From NCBI RefSeq assembly GCF_947503795.1, contig NZ_CANNEZ010000001.1:797001-861000 (forward strand): a stretch of 64,000 nucleotides of DNA, read 5' to 3'. Both the position numbers and the translations under genes were made by a program. Numbering within the stretch: position 1 is the stretch's first letter; each line of letters opens with the position of its first letter. This DNA is from an uncultured Jannaschia sp. Its GTDB lineage: Bacteria; Pseudomonadota; Alphaproteobacteria; Rhodobacterales; Rhodobacteraceae. The notes under the pieces were generated by a model. The model was not told the origin of the DNA and searched no databases. It saw nothing but the letters and a program-made list of their open reading frames with translations. Below, piece by piece: positions 43,741 through 53,800 of this stretch.

Positions 43741-44013
43741 TCAGCGCCCCCGCCACGGATAGGCGACGGCGAGGAACGTCCCCGCCGCCGCCATCCAGGG
43801 CAGCGCGAGGTGCCAGTCCGCGGCCCGCAGACCCCGCGCGGTTCGCACGATGGGATCGTCCGCGCAGCCCGACGCCCAGGCCGGCCACCATCCCGGCAGC
43901 CAACCGAAGCCGCAGGCGCCGCGCTCAAGGATCGCCGCCACGACCAGCGTGGCCACGACGAACGCCCCGATGGCCGCCAGGAGGCCGAGCAGGATGCGCC
44001 CGCCCGACCTCAT
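43741..44013 (-). CDS. Hypothetical membrane protein (downstream of hisA)
   Basis: 90 residues; two membrane segments (LLGLLAAIGAFVVATLVVAAIL and LALPWMAAAGTFLAVAY) around a Trp-rich, two-Cys periplasmic loop. ATG overlaps the previous stop by ATGA. Family not recognised. In the hisA transcript. Confidence 0.65.
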   Translation of the reverse strand: MRSGGRILLGLLAAIGAFVVATLVVAAILERGACGFGWLPGWWPAWASGCADDPIVRTARGLRAADWHLALPWMAAAGTFLAVAYPWRGR

Positions 44014-44312
44014 CGCCGCGCGCGCCATTCCAGCGCCGCCAGCAGGACGAGGGCGGCAAGCGCGATCATCGGAAAGGCCATGTAGGTCAGGAGGAGCGGC
44101 AGGAGCCGGTCCACCGTCGGCTCGTCGCAACTGAAGATGCTGTGCACGAACCCGGCGCCGCAGGACCGCGTCAGGATGGCGAGGGCGATGAAGGCGGTCG
44201 ACAGCACCACGCTCCCCCAGCGCAGGATCCGCGTCGCTGCGCGCGACTGCAGCCGAAAGGACAGCGCGAACCCGACCGCGAGGATGGAGAGGTAAAGGAT
44301 GAAGGTCGTCAT
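44010..44312 (-). CDS. Hypothetical membrane protein (downstream of hisA)
   Basis: 100 residues with three predicted membrane helices (FILYLSILAVGFALSF, VVLSTAFIALAIL, LLLTYMAFPMIALAALVLL). A Cys-containing loop (SCGAGFVHSIFSCDEP) resembles the Cys-loop of its downstream neighbour (GACGF...GCADDP). The two may be a paralogous or interacting pair. Starts 10 bp after hisA. Confidence 0.65.
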   Translation of the reverse strand: MTTFILYLSILAVGFALSFRLQSRAATRILRWGSVVLSTAFIALAILTRSCGAGFVHSIFSCDEPTVDRLLPLLLTYMAFPMIALAALVLLAALEWRARR

Positions 44313-44322
44313 CCGGCCGCCC

Positions 44323-45042
44323 TCAGCCGCGCAGCGCCGCCAGCGCCTCCGCCAGATCGATCGCCCCGTCATAGAGCGCCCGCCCGGAGATCGCGCCCGC
44401 GATCCGGCCCGTCGCGGCGAGCGCGTGCAGATCGGCGAGCGACGACACGCCCCCGCTCGCGATGACGGGGATCGACACGGCCTGCGCCAGCGCATCCGTC
44501 GCGGCGACATTCGGGCCGCCCATCGCACCGTCGCGGTCGATATCGGTATAGACGATCGCCGCGACGCCGGCCTCCTCGAACCGCCGGGCGAGGTCGGTTG
44601 CGGTCACGTCTGTCGTCTCGGCCCAGCCCTTCGTGGCCACCATACCGCCCCGCGCGTCGATGCCGACGGCGACCTGTCCGGGGAAGGCCCGCGCGGCCGC
44701 GCGGACGAGCTCGGGCTCCTCCACCGCCACGGTCCCGAGGATCACGCGCGCGAGGCCCTTCTCCAGCCAGCCCTCGATGGTGCCCATGTCGCGGATGCCC
44801 CCGCCGAGCTGGCAGGGCACGTCGACCGCGGCGAGGATCGCCTCGACCACCGCCCCGTTGACCGGCCAGCCCGCGAAGGCCCCGTTCAGGTCCACCAGAT
44901 GCACCCATTCGCAGCCCGCATCGGCAAAGGCACGCGCCTGGGCCGCCGGATCGTCGTTGAAGACCGTGGCACTCTCCATCTCGCCATGGACGAGGCGCAC
45001 GGCCCGCCCGTCCTTCAGGTCGATCGCGGGATAGAGGATCAT
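44323..45042 (-). CDS. hisA: ProFAR isomerase HisA
   Basis: 239 residues from [12 protein letters not shown], with catalytic Asp at residue 8. Barrel repeats include [39 protein letters not shown] (second Asp) and [13 protein letters not shown]. It isomerises ProFAR to PRFAR. The start at 45042 is used because the family begins at MILYPA; ATG 45051 would add three residues. Confidence 0.94.
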   Translation of the reverse strand: MILYPAIDLKDGRAVRLVHGEMESATVFNDDPAAQARAFADAGCEWVHLVDLNGAFAGWPVNGAVVEAILAAVDVPCQLGGGIRDMGTIEGWLEKGLARVILGTVAVEEPELVRAAARAFPGQVAVGIDARGGMVATKGWAETTDVTATDLARRFEEAGVAAIVYTDIDRDGAMGGPNVAATDALAQAVSIPVIASGGVSSLADLHALAATGRIAGAISGRALYDGAIDLAEALAALRG

Positions 45043-45183
45043 GGCAGGCACTCCGGCGGCTCAGGGTCGCGCGCGTTCTGCAACACCCGGAGCCCGCAGG
45101 AAACCCCGTGCCGAAACGTCACGCTTGCCACGAGGTCCCCCCGCACGGCACCAAGCGTCCAGTCTTTGGGAGGACACCAGACC

Positions 45184-45570
45184 ATGAAACGCTTTATCCT
45201 GACCGCCATCGCGGCCATCGCGCTGACCGGCGCCGCCCATGCCGACCCGATCGAGGGCGTCTGGCAGACCGAGGTCGACGACGGCTCCTACGCGCATGTC
45301 ACCATCGCGCCCTGCGGCGCCAACTTCTGCGGCACTATCACCCGTACGTTCCAGAATGGCGGCGAGTACAATTCGCCCAACAAGGGCAAGCAGATCGTCC
45401 GCAACATGGCCGCCCAGGGCGGCGGTGCCTACGAGGGCCGCGTCTGGCGCCCGTCGAACGACAAGGTCTATCTCGGCAAGGTCCAGCTCAGCGGCAACCA
45501 GATGGCTCTGCGCGGCTGTGTCGCCGGCGGCCTGATCTGCGCCCGGCAGAACTGGGTCAAGATCAACTGA
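45184..45570 (+). CDS. DUF2147 family exported protein
   Basis: 128 residues, signal peptide ending AHA|DP. The DUF2147 signature DPIEGVWQTEVDDGSYAHVTIAPCGANFCGTI is here, and the end LRGCVAGGLICARQNWVKIN fits as well. Two Cys pairs likely form disulfides. A lipocalin-like fold is known for the family, with no ligand. Placed on the strand opposite the histidine genes, between hisA and hisH. Confidence 0.88.
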   Translation: MKRFILTAIAAIALTGAAHADPIEGVWQTEVDDGSYAHVTIAPCGANFCGTITRTFQNGGEYNSPNKGKQIVRNMAAQGGGAYEGRVWRPSNDKVYLGKVQLSGNQMALRGCVAGGLICARQNWVKIN

Positions 45571-45585
45571 TCGGGCGGGTGCGGT

Positions 45586-45604
45586 CGGCGGGGCGACCCC
45601 GCCG
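45586..45604 (+). terminator. Hairpin after the DUF2147 gene
   Basis: 8-bp stem CGGCGGGG / CCCCGCCG with a 3-nt loop, 16 bp past the stop. No U-tract. It could terminate in combination with the palindromes that follow. Confidence 0.4.
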
Positions 45605-45641
45605 CGCCGCCCGTCTTTGCTCGGCAAACATGCCGGGGGGT

Positions 45642-45692
45642 CCGGGGGGCTGGCCCCCCGGCGGATCGGCCCGCGCACCGCGCGGGCCGATC
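45642..45692. repeat. Tandem palindromes (REP-like intergenic element)
   Basis: Two adjacent perfect inverted repeats: 45642-45650 with 45653-45661 (9 bp) and 45664-45676 with 45680-45692 (13 bp, 3-nt loop). They lie between convergent DUF2147 and hisH. The GGTCCGGGGGGC core resembles a dispersed intergenic sequence common in Rhodobacteraceae. Bidirectional terminator function is plausible. Confidence 0.6.
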
Positions 45693-45697
45693 TGCGT

Positions 45698-46336
45698 TCA
45701 GGGCGTCCAGCGCAGGAAATTCGCGATCAGGCGCAGTCCCGTCCGCTGGCTCTTCTCGGGATGGAACTGCGTGCCGATCACGTTGTCCCGTGCGACGATC
45801 GCCGTGACGTCCCCGCCATACTCGACATATGCCAGCCGGTCCGCCGGATCGGCCATCGTCATCGCGTAGGAATGCACGAAGTAGGCGTGATTGCCCGTCT
45901 CGATCCCCTCCAGCACCGGATGGTCCCCGGTGAGCACGAGGTCGTTCCACCCCATATGCGGCACCTTCAGCGCCGCGTCCGAGGGCACGATCCGGTCGAT
46001 CGTTCCGGGCACGAGGTCGAACCCTGCGACAGGCTCGTATTCGCGCCCTTCGGTGGCCAGCATCTGCATGCCCACGCAGATCCCCAGAAATGGCACCGCG
46101 CGGGCCGTCACGGCGTCCAGCAAGGCCTCCTCCAGCCCGTCGAACCCCTGCAACCCGCGCCGACATGCCGGAAAGGCGCCGTCGCCCGGCAGGACCACGC
46201 GATCCGCGCGCGCGACGTCCTCGGGACGCTGCGACACCAGCACCTCGCCCGCATCCGCCTCCCGCGCCATGCGCTCGAAGGCCTTCTGCGCCGAATGGAG
46301 GTTGCCGCTGTCGTAATCGACGAGAACCGTCAGCAC
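45698..46336 (-). CDS. hisH: Imidazole glycerol phosphate synthase, glutaminase subunit
   Basis: 212 residues from GTG at 46336, one base after the hisB stop. Class-I amidotransferase: nucleophile Cys in LGICVGMQML (near residue 85), His and Glu in GTQFHPEKS. VDYDSGNLHS opens the protein as usual. It supplies ammonia to HisF. Confidence 0.94.
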   Translation of the reverse strand: MLTVLVDYDSGNLHSAQKAFERMAREADAGEVLVSQRPEDVARADRVVLPGDGAFPACRRGLQGFDGLEEALLDAVTARAVPFLGICVGMQMLATEGREYEPVAGFDLVPGTIDRIVPSDAALKVPHMGWNDLVLTGDHPVLEGIETGNHAYFVHSYAMTMADPADRLAYVEYGGDVTAIVARDNVIGTQFHPEKSQRTGLRLIANFLRWTP

Positions 46337-46337
46337 G

Positions 46338-46925
46338 TCAGAGCGACCCCTTCGTGGACGGGATCGCATCCGCCTTGCGCGGGTCGGTCTCGAGCGCGTC
46401 GCGCAGCGCGCGCGCCACGGCCTTGAAACTCGCCTCGGCGATGTGGTGCGAATTGACGCCGCGCAGCCCGTCGACATGCAGCGTGATCCCGCCATGGGTC
46501 GCGAAGGCCTGGAAGAATTCGCGCACCAGCTCGGTGTCGAACCCCTTGATGGAAGGCGCCGTCATCGGCACCTCCCAGGCCAGCCATGGCCGACCCGACA
46601 GGTCCAGCGCTGCCCGCACCAGCGCATCGTCCATCGGCAGGTAGCAATGGCCGTAGCGGCGGATGCCGCGCTTGTCGCCCATCGCCTGCGTCAGCGCCTG
46701 GCCCAGCGCGATGCCGACATCCTCGACGGTGTGGTGGTCGTCGATATGGGTGTCGCCCGTGCAGCGCACCTCCATGTCGATCAGCGCGTGGCGGGCCAGC
46801 TGGTCGAGCATGTGGTCGAAGAACCCGACGCCGGTCTTGTTGTCGTAACGTCCGGTCCCGTCGAGGTTCACCGACACCGTGATCTCGGTCTCGGCGGTGG
46901 TGCGGGTGATGGTGGCCTGGCGCAT
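46338..46925 (-). CDS. hisB: Imidazoleglycerol-phosphate dehydratase
   Basis: 195 residues, monofunctional HisB. Manganese-binding motifs [10 protein letters not shown] near 65-74 and [10 protein letters not shown] near 163-172 are both present. [17 protein letters not shown]-type segment (here [13 protein letters not shown]) also. First visible gene of the leftward histidine cluster. Confidence 0.95.
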   Translation of the reverse strand: MRQATITRTTAETEITVSVNLDGTGRYDNKTGVGFFDHMLDQLARHALIDMEVRCTGDTHIDDHHTVEDVGIALGQALTQAMGDKRGIRRYGHCYLPMDDALVRAALDLSGRPWLAWEVPMTAPSIKGFDTELVREFFQAFATHGGITLHVDGLRGVNSHHIAEASFKAVARALRDALETDPRKADAIPSTKGSL

Positions 46926-47163
46926 GGGGGCGGCTCCGAATTGCGGTCCGGGCCGTCATAGGACGCGACCGCCCCCGTTGAAAGACCCCGGACAATCCCC
47001 GCCGGGGCCACGGATCCCGCCACGTTGCCCCCCGGATCGCAATGCCGGGCGGACGGCAAAAGTCATATTTGAGACAATATGCGCCGGTATTCCGGACAGG
47101 CGGAGGGTCGGCGCAAAGATCGGCCCACGCGGGGCAAACCACGAGCACGGGTCCGACCACAGA

Positions 47164-49728
47164 ATGCCGACTTATTCGTTTCGAATCTACGGGATAGACC
47201 CGTGGAATGTCTTCAGTCAGACGGCGGGCAACACGTCGACATGGAGCTCGACCTCCGCCGCGACGGGCACGCTGGATCTCACCGATGACGGCGGCGGGGC
47301 CGAGGAAACCTACCTCACGGATGCCAGTAATGGCGAAACTGCCACAGGTGACATCACCTTCCCCGGCACCACGATCACCAATGCCGATATCCACGCTGGC
47401 GAGACCTGGATCCTCGAGGACAGCGTCACCGGCGAGCAGATCAAGGTCACCACGATCACGGTCAATGGCGGCGCGAGCTACTACACCATCTCCTCGGTGC
47501 CGCTGGTCGAGGGGCGCAGCTACGAGACGATCCAGTTCGACGCCACGCCGGACCAGCCGTCGGGCACCCAGTTCGACTATGACGAATACAATGACGGCAC
47601 GGTGCTCGGGACCGCCGGCAACGACACGATCGACCGCGACTACACGGGCGATCCCAACGGCGACAAGGTCGATGCCAACGATCTCTATACCTCGCAGACC
47701 TCCGAGCAGCTCTTTCAGTGGAACACCTTCGCCGCGAACCAGGACATGTCGGCCGGGGCCACGCAGACCCTCGACGACGTCTTGGTCACGATCACGTCCA
47801 GCCTGCCCACCGGCTCGACCTTCATCGCCAATTACGATGTCGGCAACGCCGCCGCCGACGAGCTTCCGTCCGGGCAGGGGTTCTCGACCACCTCCAATGC
47901 CCGCTTCTTTTCCAACGGCAACGAGACGAACACGACCCTGACCGTCGATTTCGACAGCGCGGACCCCTCGAAATCGACCGAGGTCCACAATGTCGAGTTC
48001 ATCATCTCGGATATCGACGGCATCACGAATGGCGGAAACAATTTCCTCGACGTGATCACGATCGACGCCTTCGACGCGGCGGGCAACGCGATCACCGTCG
48101 ATATCGAGATCCTCGGCGACGATCTCCCGTCCGGCAACACGGTCACAGCCGCGAACAATCTCGACTCCACGAACCAGACGGACGGCGCGATCCGGGTCAC
48201 GATCCAAGGGCCGGTCGAACGCATCGTCATCGATTACGACAACCTGCCCGCGGGCGGCGGCACGCTGACGCAGCAGGCGATCCTGATCTCGGACATCCAG
48301 TTCGACGCGGTCTCGTCGCAAGGCAATGCCGACCTGATCGACGCGGGTGCGGGCGATGACGACGTCTTCGCAGGCTCGGACAACGACACGGTCTTCGGCG
48401 GGACCGGCAACGACACGATCGACGGCGGCAGCGGGGATGACAGCCTCTCGGGCGGCGCCGACGATGACAGCATTCTGGGCGGGTCCGGCAACGACACGCT
48501 CGAAGGCGACGGCGGCAACGACACGCTCGACGGCGGGGCGGGCAATGACAGCCTCTCGGGCGGTGCAGGCAGCGACAGCCTGATCGGCGGCTCGGGCAGC
48601 GACACGCTCGACGGCGGCGCGGACAACGATGTGCTCGACGGGGGCGGCAATGCCGACAGCCTCGTCGGCGGGGCGGGCAACGACACCATCATCGGCGGCG
48701 GCGGCGCGGATACCGCCTTCGGCGGCGACGATGCCGACAGCATCACCGGCGGTGGCGGCAACGACGTGCTGGATGGCGGGTCGGGCAGCGACACGATCGA
48801 CGGCGGCAACAACAACGACAGCATCACCGGCGGCGCGGGCGACGACAGCCTGATCGGCGGCGCGGGCAGCGACACACTCGCGGGCGGTCTCGGCAACGAC
48901 ACGATCCTCGTGGGCACCGGTGACACCGCGACCGGCGGCGACGGCGACGACCTCTTCCTCATCGACCCCGCGCAGGTCGGTGGCGGCACCCTCACGGTCG
49001 TGGGCGGCGAGGGCAGCGAGACGGGCGGCGACACGCTCGATTTCAACGGGCTCTGGGTGCCGGGCCAGGTCTTCATCGACAACAGCCTGCCCGACAGCGC
49101 GGGCGGCTTCTCGGGCAGCGCCACGCTCTCGGACGGCACGGTCGTCACCTTCGAGCAGATCGAGAAGATCATCTGCTTCGCCCATGGCACCGAGATCTCG
49201 ACCCCGCAGGGTGCGCGACGGGTCGAGGACCTCGCGCCCGGTGACATGGTGCTGACGCGCGACGCGGGCGCACAGCCGCTGCAATGGATCGGCTCGCGCC
49301 ACGTCCTGACCGCCGCCGACCAGGCCCCGATCCGCTTCGCGCCGGGCACGGTCGGCAATTCGCGCGTCCTGCGCGTCTCGCCGCAGCACCGGATGCTCGT
49401 CCGCGGCTGGCGCGCCCAGCTCACCTTCGGCGAGGACGAGGTCCTGGTGCCGGCCAAGGCCCTGATCGACGGTGCGGGCGTCGTGCAGGAGGGCGTCGGC
49501 CCGACCAGCTATTTTCACCTGATGACGCCCGATCACGAGTTGATCTTCGCCGAGGGCGCCGAGACCGAGACCTTCCTGCCGGCCGCCTTCGGCCTCGAGG
49601 GCATCGCCGCGGCCGACCGCGAGGCGCTGTTTCGCGTGCGGCCCGAACTGCGCGCCGACCTCGCAGCCTATGGCCGCGCCGCGCGGCCGCTGGCGCCGAC
49701 CCGCCTCGCGCGCCTGCTCGCCGCCTGA
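47164..49728 (+). CDS. Large RTX-repeat protein with C-terminal Hint domain
   Basis: 854 residues, acidic, no Sec signal; RTX proteins leave by type I secretion. Residues ~1-385 are beta-rich and of unassigned fold. About 25 glycine-rich nonapeptide-type repeats (GGxGxDxLx) fill ~390-600, binding calcium. From ~670 a Hint domain begins at ICFAHGTEIS, with RVEDLAPGDMVLTRD, VLRVSPQHRMLVRG and PTSYFHLMTPDHELIFAEGAETETFLP. The Hint Cys and His residues are kept, so self-cleavage is possible. Such RTX-Hint proteins abound in Rhodobacteraceae. The T1SS genes are not here. Confidence 0.88.
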   Translation: MPTYSFRIYGIDPWNVFSQTAGNTSTWSSTSAATGTLDLTDDGGGAEETYLTDASNGETATGDITFPGTTITNADIHAGETWILEDSVTGEQIKVTTITVNGGASYYTISSVPLVEGRSYETIQFDATPDQPSGTQFDYDEYNDGTVLGTAGNDTIDRDYTGDPNGDKVDANDLYTSQTSEQLFQWNTFAANQDMSAGATQTLDDVLVTITSSLPTGSTFIANYDVGNAAADELPSGQGFSTTSNARFFSNGNETNTTLTVDFDSADPSKSTEVHNVEFIISDIDGITNGGNNFLDVITIDAFDAAGNAITVDIEILGDDLPSGNTVTAANNLDSTNQTDGAIRVTIQGPVERIVIDYDNLPAGGGTLTQQAILISDIQFDAVSSQGNADLIDAGAGDDDVFAGSDNDTVFGGTGNDTIDGGSGDDSLSGGADDDSILGGSGNDTLEGDGGNDTLDGGAGNDSLSGGAGSDSLIGGSGSDTLDGGADNDVLDGGGNADSLVGGAGNDTIIGGGGADTAFGGDDADSITGGGGNDVLDGGSGSDTIDGGNNNDSITGGAGDDSLIGGAGSDTLAGGLGNDTILVGTGDTATGGDGDDLFLIDPAQVGGGTLTVVGGEGSETGGDTLDFNGLWVPGQVFIDNSLPDSAGGFSGSATLSDGTVVTFEQIEKIICFAHGTEISTPQGARRVEDLAPGDMVLTRDAGAQPLQWIGSRHVLTAADQAPIRFAPGTVGNSRVLRVSPQHRMLVRGWRAQLTFGEDEVLVPAKALIDGAGVVQEGVGPTSYFHLMTPDHELIFAEGAETETFLPAAFGLEGIAAADREALFRVRPELRADLAAYGRAARPLAPTRLARLLAA
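48330..48950 (+). repeat. In-frame RTX nonapeptide repeat tract
   Basis: Near-tandem 27-bp units rich in ggcggc...gacacg, encoding GGxGNDTLD-like repeats within the RTX-Hint gene. Sequence similarity between units makes slippage variation likely. Confidence 0.85.
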
Positions 49729-49762
49729 TCGCGACCTCCGCAAGGCCGACCCCCGCAAACGC

Positions 49763-49796
49763 AAAGACCCCCGGCCGTTCCCGGCCGGGGGTCTTT
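49763..49796. terminator. Bidirectional terminator between RTX-Hint gene and tRNA-Gly
   Basis: A 14-bp perfect stem (49763-49776 with 49783-49796) beginning AAAGACCCCC and ending in its complement, with a 6-nt loop. The A/T ends act as U-tract on either strand. Confidence 0.8.
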
Positions 49797-49807
49797 CGCG
49801 TCCGAAT

Positions 49808-49883
49808 TGGAGCGGGCGAGGCGATTCGAACGCCCGACCCTAACCTTGGCAAGGTTATGCTCTACCCCTGAGCTACGCCCGCC
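49808..49883 (-). tRNA. tRNA-Gly (anticodon GCC)
   Basis: 76 nt including CCA. Acceptor GCGGGCG pairs with CGCCCGC. The anticodon loop TTGCCAA gives GCC; the T-loop is GTTCGAATC. Flanked by the terminator on its 3' side. Confidence 0.97.
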
Positions 49884-49976
49884 CTCTTCGGTGTGGGTCA
49901 CTTAGAAAACACGCGGCGCGGGTGCAAGGGGAAATGCGGGCGCATCCCCCGGTTTTTCGACTGGTTCCCGCCCGGC

Positions 49977-50693
49977 TCAGGCCGGGTCGGCGAGACCCTG
50001 CATGGTGAAGTTGTCGATCGCGAAACTCTCGTCCGAGATGTCCTGGTTGGCATCGGATCCGAAGCCGAACTTGATCGAGTCGCCCGGATTATTGACGGTG
50101 ATCTGGATGCTCGTGCGGCTGTCGCGCGACCAGCTCTGCTCGATCATCATGCCGCCCAGCTCGACATCCTGTTCGATGACCTTGCCGACGATCTCGATGC
50201 CGGTCTGCTCGACCGCCGTGAAGGTCGAGACGCCGTGCTCGGACGTCACGTAACCGACGACCTGGTCGCCGATATAAACGTAGCCGCTTTCGTTATCGAG
50301 GCTGTCGAGCGACAGCAGATCGAAGCTGATCGTGGCCACGGTCGCGTCGGCCGCGACGTCGAAGACCTTGGTGACGGTCTGCGCGCCCGAGCCGCCCGCG
50401 ATGGGGCCCAGCACCGTGCCCACGCCGAACATCTTCTTGGCATCGGCGCCGACCCAGCCGACGGCCCCGTTGTCGAACCCATCGCTATAGACGAGGCCCG
50501 GTCCCGAATATCCGGGCTGGCCGCCAAGCTCTTCGTTCACGTTGCCCGCAAGCACGCCCATCCCGCCGAACAACACCTCGTTCACCGCGAACCCGAGGCC
50601 CACGGCCGCGGCGGTGATGACGACGTAATCGACGGTCACCGCACCGCGCGTGTCAGCGACGAAGCGGCGAATGGGGGTGAGGGGGGCAAACAT
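49977..50693 (-). CDS. Pilin-signal protein with lectin-like C-terminal domain
   Basis: 238 residues. The start (RRFVADTRGAVTVDYVVITAAAVGLGFAVNEVLF) matches Flp/Tad pilin leaders: a basic stretch, a G-A cleavage context, then D/E-Y in the hydrophobic helix. From residue ~67 a beta-rich domain (YSDGFDNGAVGWVG ... ISFDLLSLDSLDNESGYVYIGDQVVGYVT ... IKFGFGSDANQDISDESFAIDNFTMQ) resembles concanavalin-like or PEP-CTERM-associated modules. The combination would make a minor, surface-displayed pseudopilin. It is isolated from any tad cluster here. Confidence 0.7.
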   Translation of the reverse strand: MFAPLTPIRRFVADTRGAVTVDYVVITAAAVGLGFAVNEVLFGGMGVLAGNVNEELGGQPGYSGPGLVYSDGFDNGAVGWVGADAKKMFGVGTVLGPIAGGSGAQTVTKVFDVAADATVATISFDLLSLDSLDNESGYVYIGDQVVGYVTSEHGVSTFTAVEQTGIEIVGKVIEQDVELGGMMIEQSWSRDSRTSIQITVNNPGDSIKFGFGSDANQDISDESFAIDNFTMQGLADPA

Positions 50694-50852
50694 GGGGGCA
50701 CTCGTTTTATGACGGTTGACCCGAATGACTAACCCGGAAGCCTGACGCTGGGATGGCGGAAACCGGGCACGGATGGGGCGCTGCCACGTCGAAACGGCGA
50801 CAATTCGTCCGATCCGACGCCGTCGTCGCCGCCCCGATGGCGGATCAGGCGG

Positions 50853-53800
50853 TCATTCCAGCTCGACCAGCAGGTCCTTGGCGTCGATCTGGGCACCCGG
50901 CGCGACATGCACCGCCTTGACCACCGCGTCACGCTCGGCATGGAGGCCGGTTTCCATCTTCATTGCCTCGATGGTCAGCAGAAGGTCGCCCTTCAGCACC
51001 TTCGCCCCCGCCTGCGCCGCAACCGACGCGACGACGCCGGGCATCGGTGCGCCGACATGGTTGGCGTTGCCGGGCTCGGCCTTGGGCATCTTCGCGGCGC
51101 TGCCCGTGACCCGACGATCCGGCACGCGCACGACGCGCGGCTGGCCGTTCAGCTCGAAGAACACGCGGCGATCGCCGTCCTCGTGGGTGTCGCCCTGTGC
51201 CACGCAGCGGATGTTGAGCGTCACGCCGGGGTCGATCTCGGCCTCGATCTCGTCGCCGGGCTCCATCCCGTAAAAGAAGACCGGCGTCGGCAGGGCGCGC
51301 ACGGGGCCATACAGCGCATGCCGCTCGGCGTAATCGGTGAAGACCTTCGGGTACATCAGGTAGCCGTTCAGATCCTCGTCGTCGATCGCCACGCCCAACT
51401 TGCCTGCAAGCGCGGTCCGCGTCGCCTCGAGGTCGACGGGTGCAAGGTGCTTGCCCGGACGATCCGAGAGTGGCGCCTCGCCCTTCAGGACCTTCTTCTG
51501 CAACCCCTTCGGCCAGCCACCCGGCGGCTGGCCCAGATTGCCCTTCATCATGTCCACGACACTGTCGGGAAAGCTGACCTCGGTCTTCGGGTCGGCCACC
51601 TGCGCGGTCGTCAGACCCTGCGCCACCATCATCAGCGCCATGTCGCCAACGACCTTCGAGGACGGCGTGACCTTCACGATATCACCGAACATGGCGTTCA
51701 CGTCGGAATACATCTGCGCCACCTCGTGCCAGCGGTCCTCCAGCCCCATCGAGCGCGCCTGCGCCTTGAGGTTGGTGAACTGCCCGCCCGGCATCTCGTG
51801 GAGGTAGACCTCCGACGACGGCGCCTGCATCCCGCTTTCGAAGGCGAGGTACTGCGCGCGCACCGCATCCCAGTAGTCGTCGATCCGCCGCACCGCATTC
51901 ATGTCGATGCCCGTGTCGCGCTCGGATCCCTTGAGCGCCTCGACCACGGTGCCGAACGTGGCCTGCGACGTGTTCCCCGAGAGCGAGTCCATCGCCACGT
52001 CGGCCGCGTCCACGCCCGCATCGGCGGCGGCGAGGATCGTGGCGCTCGCGATGCCTGCCGTATCGTGGGTGTGGAAATGGATCGGGATCGCGATCTCGTC
52101 CTTCAGGGCCTTGATCAGCACCCGCGCCGCTGCGGGCTTCAGAAGCCCCGCCATGTCCTTCAGCCCGAGGACATGCGCCCCCGCCGCCTCCAGCTCCTTC
52201 GCCATGCCGACATAATACTTGAGGTCGTATTTCGCGCGATCCGCGTCGAGGATATCGCCGGTATAGCAGACCGTGCCTTCGCAGATGCGGCCCGTCTCGA
52301 TCACCGCGTCCATCGCGACGCGCATGTTCTCGACCCAGTTGAGGCTGTCGAACACGCGGAAGACGTCGATCCCCGTCTCGGCGGCCTGCGCCACGAAGCT
52401 TTGGACGACGTTGTCGGGATAGTTGGTGTAACCCACCCCGTTCGACGCGCGCAGCAGCATCTGGGTCAGGAGATTCGGCATCGCCGCGCGCAAATCACGC
52501 AGCCGCTGCCACGGGCATTCCTGCAGGAAGCGGTAGGCGACGTCGAAGGTCGCGCCGCCCCAGCATTCCATCGAGAAGATCTGCGGCAGGTTCGTCGCGT
52601 AGGCCGGGGCCACGCGCACCATGTCGATCGAGCGCATCCGGGTCGCCAGAAGCGATTGATGCCCGTCCCGCATCGTCGTGTCGGTCAGGAGAAGCGGCGT
52701 CTGCGCCAGCATCCAGTCGGCCACGGCCTTCGGACCTTTCGCGTCGAGCAGAGTCTTGGACCCCGCGGGCGGCGCGTCCGCGATGCGCTCGGGCGGTCGC
52801 GGCGCGCGGATATCGGCGGGCGGGCGCGGGCGCCCTTCGGTCTCGGGATGCCCGTTGACCGAGATGTCGGCGATATAGGTCAGGATCTTGGTCGCGCGGT
52901 CCCGCCGCGGCTTGAAGTCGAACAGCTCCGGCGTCGTGTCGATGAACTTGGTCGTGTACTCGTTCGACAGGAAGGTCGGATGCTTCAGGAGGTTGATGAC
53001 GAAGTCGATATTCGTGCTGACGCCCCGGATGCGGAACTCGCGCAGCGCCCGGTCCATCCGCCGGATCGCCGCCTCGGGTGTCGGTGCCCAGGCGGTGACC
53101 TTCTCGAGAAGGCTGTCGTAGTAGCGCGTGATGACCGCGCCCGAATAGGCCGTGCCGCCGTCCAGCCGGATTCCCATGCCCGTGGCCGACCGGTAGGTCG
53201 TGATCCGTCCGTAATCGGGGATGAAGCTGTTGGCCGGGTCTTCGGTCGTCACGCGGGTCTGGATCGCGTGGCCGTCCAGCTTGACGTCGTATTGCGATGC
53301 GATGCCGGTGGCCTCGGTCAGGGACTTGCCCTCGGCGATCAGGATCTGGGCGCGCACGATGTCGATGCCGGTGACTTCCTCGGTCACCGTATGCTCGACC
53401 TGCACGCGGGGGTTCACCTCGATGAAGTAGAATTCGCCCGAATCCATATCCATCAGGAACTCGACCGTGCCGGCGCACTCGTAGCCGACATGCTCGCAGA
53501 TCTTCTTGCCGAGATTGCAGATCTGCTCGCGCTGGGTGCCGCTGAGATACGGGGCAGGGGCGCGCTCGACGACCTTCTGGTTGCGGCGCTGCACCGAGCA
53601 GTCGCGCTCGTAGAGGTGGTAGGTGTTGCCATGGCTGTCGCCCAGCACCTGCACCTCGACGTGACGCGCGCGCTGGATCATCTTCTCGAGGTATCCCTCG
53701 CCGTTGCCGAAGGCGGCCTCGGCCTCGCGGCGGCCCTCCAGCACCTTCTCCTCCAGCTCGTCCTCGCCCGTGATGGGCCGCATCCCGCGCCCGCCACCGC

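Noticed and set aside
46330-49764. Very long minus-strand open frame across the RTX gene
   Set aside because: It is the complement of the RTX repeats and hisB; its repetitive Ala/Val/Arg composition mirrors the sense repeats.
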